This document shows positions 5,321 to 8,279 of a DNA stretch of 8,279 nt, in pieces (within the stretch, counting starts at the first letter, position 1; each line of letters begins with the position of its first letter). The notes beneath the pieces were generated by a model. The model was not told where the DNA came from and ran no database searches. It saw nothing but the letters and a program-made list of their open reading frames with translations. Source of the stretch: Nitrosopumilus sp. BACL13 MAG-121220-bin23 (GTDB taxonomy: Archaea; Thermoproteota; Nitrososphaeria; Nitrososphaerales; Nitrosopumilaceae); contig LIAL01000049.1 in the NCBI GenBank assembly GCA_001437625.1, forward strand, positions 1 through 8,279, given 5' to 3'. A program made the translations under genes and the position numbers.

Positions 5321-6117
5321 CTCCAAAAAATAATATCGTCATTGGAATCATTGTTGGTCTAGTTATCATTGCATCATACAATGTCGATGCAAATCCCGTT
5401 GACTTTGCAGAGGGTATACCAAACTTGGGAGTTATTATTTCTGAAATATTTGTTTTAGAATCTATCATTGATGATCTAAAATACATTCCAACTGCATTGT
5501 GGGCAATGCTTGAAACGCTTCAAATGGCATTTATTGGAACCGTAATTGGTGTGGCAATTGGCTTGCCTCTGAGCATGATGGCAGCCCGAAACCTAAACAG
5601 CAAATTTGTTTACGCTCCAACTAGAGCGCTATTGGCTGTAATTCGTACATTCCCATCCATTTTGTGGGCGCTATTGTTTGTAATTATGGTGGGATTAGGA
5701 CCATATGCTGGTGTTTTAGCAATTGTGATGTATACGATAGGCTTTGTTACAAAACTGCAATACGAGTCAATTGAAACCATTGATTCAGACCCAATGGATG
5801 CTGTAAGCTCTATTGGTGTTAGTAAATTTCAGTTAATTCGCTATGTCGTACTTCCAGAATCTGCATCTCATTTGCTTGGTCAGATACTTTACATGTTTGA
5901 TTATAACGTCCGTCAAACCAGCATTCTTGGAATTGTCGGTGCTGGAGGTATCGGATTTTTCATAATTAACTACATCAAGTTCTTTGAGTATGGTAAAGCT
6001 GCAATGTTTATGCTGGTTGTTTTGATTACCGTCTTGGCAATTGATTGGATTAGCGTAAAGGTTAGAGACAAGTATATCATTAAATCTCAACACGGAATGG
6101 AAGTTAAATCCAAATAA
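5317..6117 (+). CDS. phnE: Phosphonate-type ABC transporter permease
   Basis: A 266-residue membrane permease. The TTG start (5317-5319) overlaps the phnC stop TGA by the shared bases of TTGA, a sign of translational coupling. Hydrophobic segments lie at about 7-21, 62-87, 102-124, 127-145 and 226-248, with further ones around the C-terminal half. The cytoplasmic EAA-type coupling loop, PMDAVSSIGVSKFQLIRYVVLP (159-180), docks onto the PhnC ATPase and is followed by YNVRQTSILGIVGAGGIGF, a strongly conserved PhnE block. Length agrees with the usual 260-280 residues. As a single-permease system it probably forms a homodimer with two PhnC and one PhnD. No C-P lyase, phosphonatase or phosphite dehydrogenase gene accompanies it in this window. 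Confidence 0.93.
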   Translation: MTPKNNIVIGIIVGLVIIASYNVDANPVDFAEGIPNLGVIISEIFVLESIIDDLKYIPTALWAMLETLQMAFIGTVIGVAIGLPLSMMAARNLNSKFVYAPTRALLAVIRTFPSILWALLFVIMVGLGPYAGVLAIVMYTIGFVTKLQYESIETIDSDPMDAVSSIGVSKFQLIRYVVLPESASHLLGQILYMFDYNVRQTSILGIVGAGGIGFFIINYIKFFEYGKAAMFMLVVLITVLAIDWISVKVRDKYIIKSQHGMEVKSK

Positions 6118-6127
6118 TTTATTTTTA
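6117..6127 (+). terminator. T-rich candidate terminator of the phn operon
   Basis: TTTATTTTTAG immediately after the phnE stop is a T-rich tract fitting archaeal termination. It separates phnE from the convergent 28-codon gene. No stem-loop is seen. Confidence 0.35.
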
Positions 6128-6146
6128 GTTATCTTGAATTTTTAAC

Positions 6147-6233
6147 TCATTCAAACCAAAAATCTGGTTCATCGTCACAATCATCTAGATCGTCGTCGTG
6201 AAACTGAGTTAGTTTTTTAATTTCTGTTTCCAT
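6147..6233 (-). CDS. Candidate 28-residue acidic microprotein
   Basis: A complete short frame from ATG (6231-6233) to TGA (6147-6149), 28 residues: a basic-neutral start (METEIKKLTQF) followed by a run of aspartates (HDDDLDDCDDEPDFWFE). The composition is strongly biased, with 10 Asp or Glu in the last 16 residues, one Cys and an aromatic C-terminus (FWF), which is unlike random AT-rich sequence. It is convergent with phnE, 29 bases apart, and sits in an otherwise unexplained gap. The AT-rich upstream sequence has a TATA-like AAAAATTTAG but slightly too close to the ATG for a leaderless start. Function is unknown; an acidic peptide could bind a metal or a basic partner protein. Whether it is translated is uncertain. 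Confidence 0.4.
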   Translation of the reverse strand: METEIKKLTQFHDDDLDDCDDEPDFWFE

Positions 6234-6307
6234 ACATTGTATATTCTAAATTTTTACTTGTGTTGATCCTGATTAGTTCATCTAGTGTATTGTATGCTAT
6301 ATAGAAC

Positions 6308-6439
6308 TCAATAGAAATTTTCCAATCTAACTAGATGTGCAACGTGCCAAACACAAGACCTGTGATAATCATGTTGATTCCTAACCCTTCTTTCATTGAA
6401 CGGCATGATCTTCTTGCATAGAGTACATGGAACAAACAT
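6308..6439 (-). CDS. Candidate 43-residue zinc-finger protein
   Basis: A complete short frame from ATG (6437-6439) to TGA (6308-6310). The encoded protein has CTLC (Cys5, Cys8), then a basic stretch FNERRVRNQ, then HDYHRSC (His23, His26, Cys29) and further His32 and His35. The C-x2-C ... H-x2-C pattern is that of a single treble-clef or LIM-like zinc site, and the basic loop would suit nucleic-acid or protein contact. CTTAAAGTA at 6458-6466 on the same strand is 19-27 bases upstream, about where a leaderless TATA box should be, which supports a real gene. It is divergent from the 151-residue CxxC protein, which is also cysteine-rich. No family is recognised. At 43 codons, automatic annotation could easily miss it. 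Confidence 0.5.
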   Translation of the reverse strand: MFVPCTLCKKIMPFNERRVRNQHDYHRSCVWHVAHLVRLENFY

Positions 6440-6457
6440 GAAACTACTATTCTAATT

Positions 6458-6466
6458 TACTTTAAG
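6458..6466 (-). promoter_or_regulatory. TATA-type box of the 43-residue zinc-finger gene
   Basis: On the minus strand CTTAAAGTA lies 19-27 bases before the ATG at 6439, consistent with a leaderless archaeal promoter. It is judged by spacing and composition only. Confidence 0.4.
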
Positions 6467-6524
6467 ACAGACAGGTTATTCTGATACATTTTCACGCCTA
6501 GAAATAGTGCAAAAATATCATTAT

Positions 6525-6534
6525 CTTTTAAAAC
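6525..6534 (+). promoter_or_regulatory. TATA box of the four-CxxC gene
   Basis: CTTTTAAAAC is centred about 26 bases before the ATG at 6556, the standard spacing for a leaderless archaeal transcript. No other start-proximal signal is present. Confidence 0.55.
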
Positions 6535-6555
6535 TTCAATTCCCGACCATTACAC

Positions 6556-7011
6556 ATGGCCAAACCCTTGTTTACACCTACAAGGTATTCTAAAGAACCA
6601 TTTCTCATCAATGGTAATGGTAGATGCGGAGATTGTGAAAAAGAGAATGCAGATTATTTTTTTAACATTGATGATGATTGGAAAGTAGAGTATTGTCAAA
6701 GTTGTCTAATTGGCAACAAAGGCATCTACCCACAACCAATTTACCATGATCAAATAAAATGCGGTCACTGCAATTCCAATACTGACTCAAGTTTATTCAT
6801 CACAGTGGTTCGATATACTGGTGGCGGTGGCGCATCGTTTTGTAAAAAATGTTCAAAAGAACTAGTGGACTTTATTGAAAATCTTGGCGGCACGTTGGAA
6901 TCTACTGATGGCTGTATTGATGAATCTGCATACGTCTCAACACAACAAATTAAAAATTGGATTGAAACTGGCATAAAGTTTTCAAACGATGTTTTACAGA
7001 AAGGCAGATAG
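6556..7011 (+). CDS. Hypothetical protein with four CxxC zinc knuckles
   Basis: A 151-residue cytoplasmic protein with two consecutive zinc-ribbon-like units: Cys24/Cys27 with Cys47/Cys50, and Cys69/Cys72 with Cys96/Cys99. Each unit is a CxxC pair, about 20-23 residues of beta-rich sequence, then a second CxxC, so two bound zinc ions are expected. The repeat-like arrangement suggests internal duplication. A Gly run (GGGGAS, about residues 89-94) precedes the last knuckle, and the C-terminal 45 residues look helical (QQIKNWIETGIKF) with one more cysteine (Cys120). No enzyme motif or membrane segment is visible; a nucleic-acid or protein-binding role is a guess. The start ATG 6556 is supported by a well-placed TATA box. 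Confidence 0.8.
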   Translation: MAKPLFTPTRYSKEPFLINGNGRCGDCEKENADYFFNIDDDWKVEYCQSCLIGNKGIYPQPIYHDQIKCGHCNSNTDSSLFITVVRYTGGGGASFCKKCSKELVDFIENLGGTLESTDGCIDESAYVSTQQIKNWIETGIKFSNDVLQKGR

Positions 7012-7040
7012 GCGTTTCATGAATAGCATCGTGTAATAAC

Positions 7041-7069
7041 TGACCCGTCTTTGATTTAGAATTGACCCG
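7041..7069. repeat. Two TGACCCG direct repeats, 22 bp apart
   Basis: TGACCCG occurs at 7041-7047 and 7063-7069. The 22-base period is close to two turns of the helix, so both copies face the same side of the DNA. They lie about 55-90 bases upstream of the TATA-like box of the secreted DUF2341-type gene and could be activator sites. Chance is possible for seven-base words. Confidence 0.3.
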
Positions 7070-7123
7070 CATTGGCAAGCTATTGTCTTGTACATGCCTA
7101 AAATTGTCTAATATTTTTGAAAA

Positions 7124-7132
7124 TTATACATA
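7124..7132 (+). promoter_or_regulatory. TATA box of the DUF2341/LamG gene
   Basis: TTATACATA is centred about 29 bases before the ATG at 7157, predicting a leaderless or nearly leaderless message. Confidence 0.45.
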
Positions 7133-7156
7133 CTAGAAAGACTTCGATCAGATCTC

Positions 7157-8279
7157 ATGCGATTGAAAATAATTTTGTCAGTTTTGGTTTTATTCTTCCT
7201 AGTATTTGTCGTGCCTTCTGATGCGTTTGGTGCATGGTATGATACATCATGGGATTATAGAAATAAAATTACTGTTTCGTTAAACACAGTCATCTCGTCG
7301 GATTTATCAAATTTTCCAGTATTAGTTTCATTAACTGACTCTGATTTTACTCAAGTGAATAATTCTGATGGAACGGGTTTTGTTTTTACTGCTTCTGATG
7401 GAACAACCCAACTTTTTCATGAAATTGAAAAATTTGATTCCTCTACGGGCGAACTTATCGCATGGGTAAAATTCCCAACACTTCCATCTTCTAGCACCAC
7501 AGACATTTACATTTACTATAAGGGAGATTCAATTTCTGTAGACTCATCAGATGTATGGGATAGTAATTACAAAGCTGTTTTTCATCTTAACCAAACTGCA
7601 ACAGGCAACGTAGATGAATTTACTGATGTAACTGGAAATGACAACGATGGTACCACTGGAGGTACTGGCAGAATTACCCATCAAGATTCTCGTGAAACTT
7701 CACAGGTATCAGGTCAAATTGGATATGGTCAACAGTTTGCAGGTTCAACTGTACACAGTACATCAACAATACAAGGCGGCGGTGATTATATTTGGGTGGA
7801 TGAGGTAGGATCTTGGCCAACGGGGGATGTTACCATAGAACTTTGGGTTGGTGATGTTGAAGACTCTCCTGGAACTGGTACTAACTATAATGATATGATT
7901 TCATATTGTGTTGAACATCCCAATGCTGATGGAAAATGGTCAAATCATTTGAATTTATGGCAAGCAAAGAAAGTTAAAATGAAAGTCAGAACAGACTTTT
8001 TTGTTAGTTCTGCAACAAGTGTAGAGGGAAATAATTTGGATTCCTTTACAAATTGGCACCACATAATGGCAGTTTACAACTTGGCTGAAAACGGTTCAGG
8101 TGCAAGTACTTTGTATGTCGATGGTGATTTGATCCAAAGTAGTTCCGAATCAGCTGCTAAAACTTACTCCATAGTTGGCGGAGGCTCTCTTGCAATAGGT
8201 GGGGATATTGATTCATCATCCAGTGGGAAAACTCTGTGTAAAAGAGTAAACAATGGATTTGATGGAAAAATGGATGAAG
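7157..8279 (+). CDS. Secreted DUF2341/LamG-type surface protein, 3' end beyond window
   Basis: The frame from ATG 7157 stays open to the right edge (374 codons seen), so the gene is partial. Residues 1-25 are a classic signal peptide (basic start, hydrophobic core LSVLVLFFLVFVV, then SDAFG), with likely cleavage before AWYDTSWDYRNK. That sequence opens a DUF2341 domain, which runs through IYIYYKGDS and SSDVWDSNYKAVFHLNQ to about residue 145. A LamG/concanavalin A-like lectin domain follows (about 145 to the edge), recognisable by TIELWVGD, NWHHIMAVYN, TLYVDGDLI, LAIGGDID and the final FDGKMDE. The DUF2341-LamG combination is common in large archaeal and bacterial cell-surface proteins thought to bind glycans or other cells. 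Two cysteines (in SYCVEH and TLCKRV) may pair. The total length and any C-terminal anchor are unknown. Confidence 0.88.
   Translation, partial: MRLKIILSVLVLFFLVFVVPSDAFGAWYDTSWDYRNKITVSLNTVISSDLSNFPVLVSLTDSDFTQVNNSDGTGFVFTASDGTTQLFHEIEKFDSSTGELIAWVKFPTLPSSSTTDIYIYYKGDSISVDSSDVWDSNYKAVFHLNQTATGNVDEFTDVTGNDNDGTTGGTGRITHQDSRETSQVSGQIGYGQQFAGSTVHSTSTIQGGGDYIWVDEVGSWPTGDVTIELWVGDVEDSPGTGTNYNDMISYCVEHPNADGKWSNHLNLWQAKKVKMKVRTDFFVSSATSVEGNNLDSFTNWHHIMAVYNLAENGSGASTLYVDGDLIQSSSESAAKTYSIVGGGSLAIGGDIDSSSSGKTLCKRVNNGFDGKMDE

Noticed and set aside
6234..6307. Small RNA gene between the two minus-strand microproteins
   Set aside because: Only scattered AT-rich sequence is seen, with no box C/D elements, stable stem or clear promoter other than the one assigned to the downstream microprotein.

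Overview
The window looks like a piece of a marine ammonia-oxidising archaeon (Nitrososphaerota/Thaumarchaeota, Nitrosopumilus-like). The reasons are the AT-rich composition, TATA-like boxes about 26-29 bases before start codons with no Shine-Dalgarno sequence (leaderless transcripts), many GTG/TTG starts, a membrane-anchored DsbA-type thioredoxin-fold protein, a CbtB/CbtA cobalt transporter pair, several tiny zinc-finger proteins and a large secreted DUF2341/LamG-type protein. The taxonomic call is inference from style and gene content, not from a marker gene.

Layout. 1-70: a 32-bp tandem repeat just past the end of a small membrane/zinc-ribbon gene (minus, 60-347). 464-473: an AT-rich box able to serve as promoter in both directions. 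493-684: a small Cys/His protein. 769-1413 (minus): DsbA-family protein. 1589-2608: cbtB and cbtA, each with its own promoter-proximal palindrome. 2608-3362: two tandem paralogous winged-helix regulators behind a perfect 24-bp palindrome. 3372-6117: a second copy of that palindrome (21 of 24 bases identical), then phnD-phnC-phnE, a complete ABC importer of the phosphonate/phosphite/phosphate family. 6147-6439 (minus): two very short candidate genes, a 28-residue acidic peptide and a 43-residue zinc-finger protein. 6556-7011: a 151-residue protein with four CxxC knuckles. 7157 to the right edge: the N-terminal part of a secreted DUF2341/LamG protein, cut by the window.

How the parts fit. The strongest system-level signal is the shared operator. 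The same 24-bp sequence precedes the regulator pair and the phn transporter, just upstream of the TATA box in the first case and about 24 bases upstream in the second. I infer an autoregulated local circuit in which the paired small winged-helix proteins control themselves and uptake of a phosphorus oxyanion or phosphonate. CbtAB would supply cobalt for cobalamin; its 5' region shows a perfect 9-bp inverted repeat across the predicted transcription start instead of any recognisable cobalamin riboswitch. Most intergenic spaces are short. The 438 bases from 6118 to 6555 are largely accounted for by the two small minus-strand genes and promoters.
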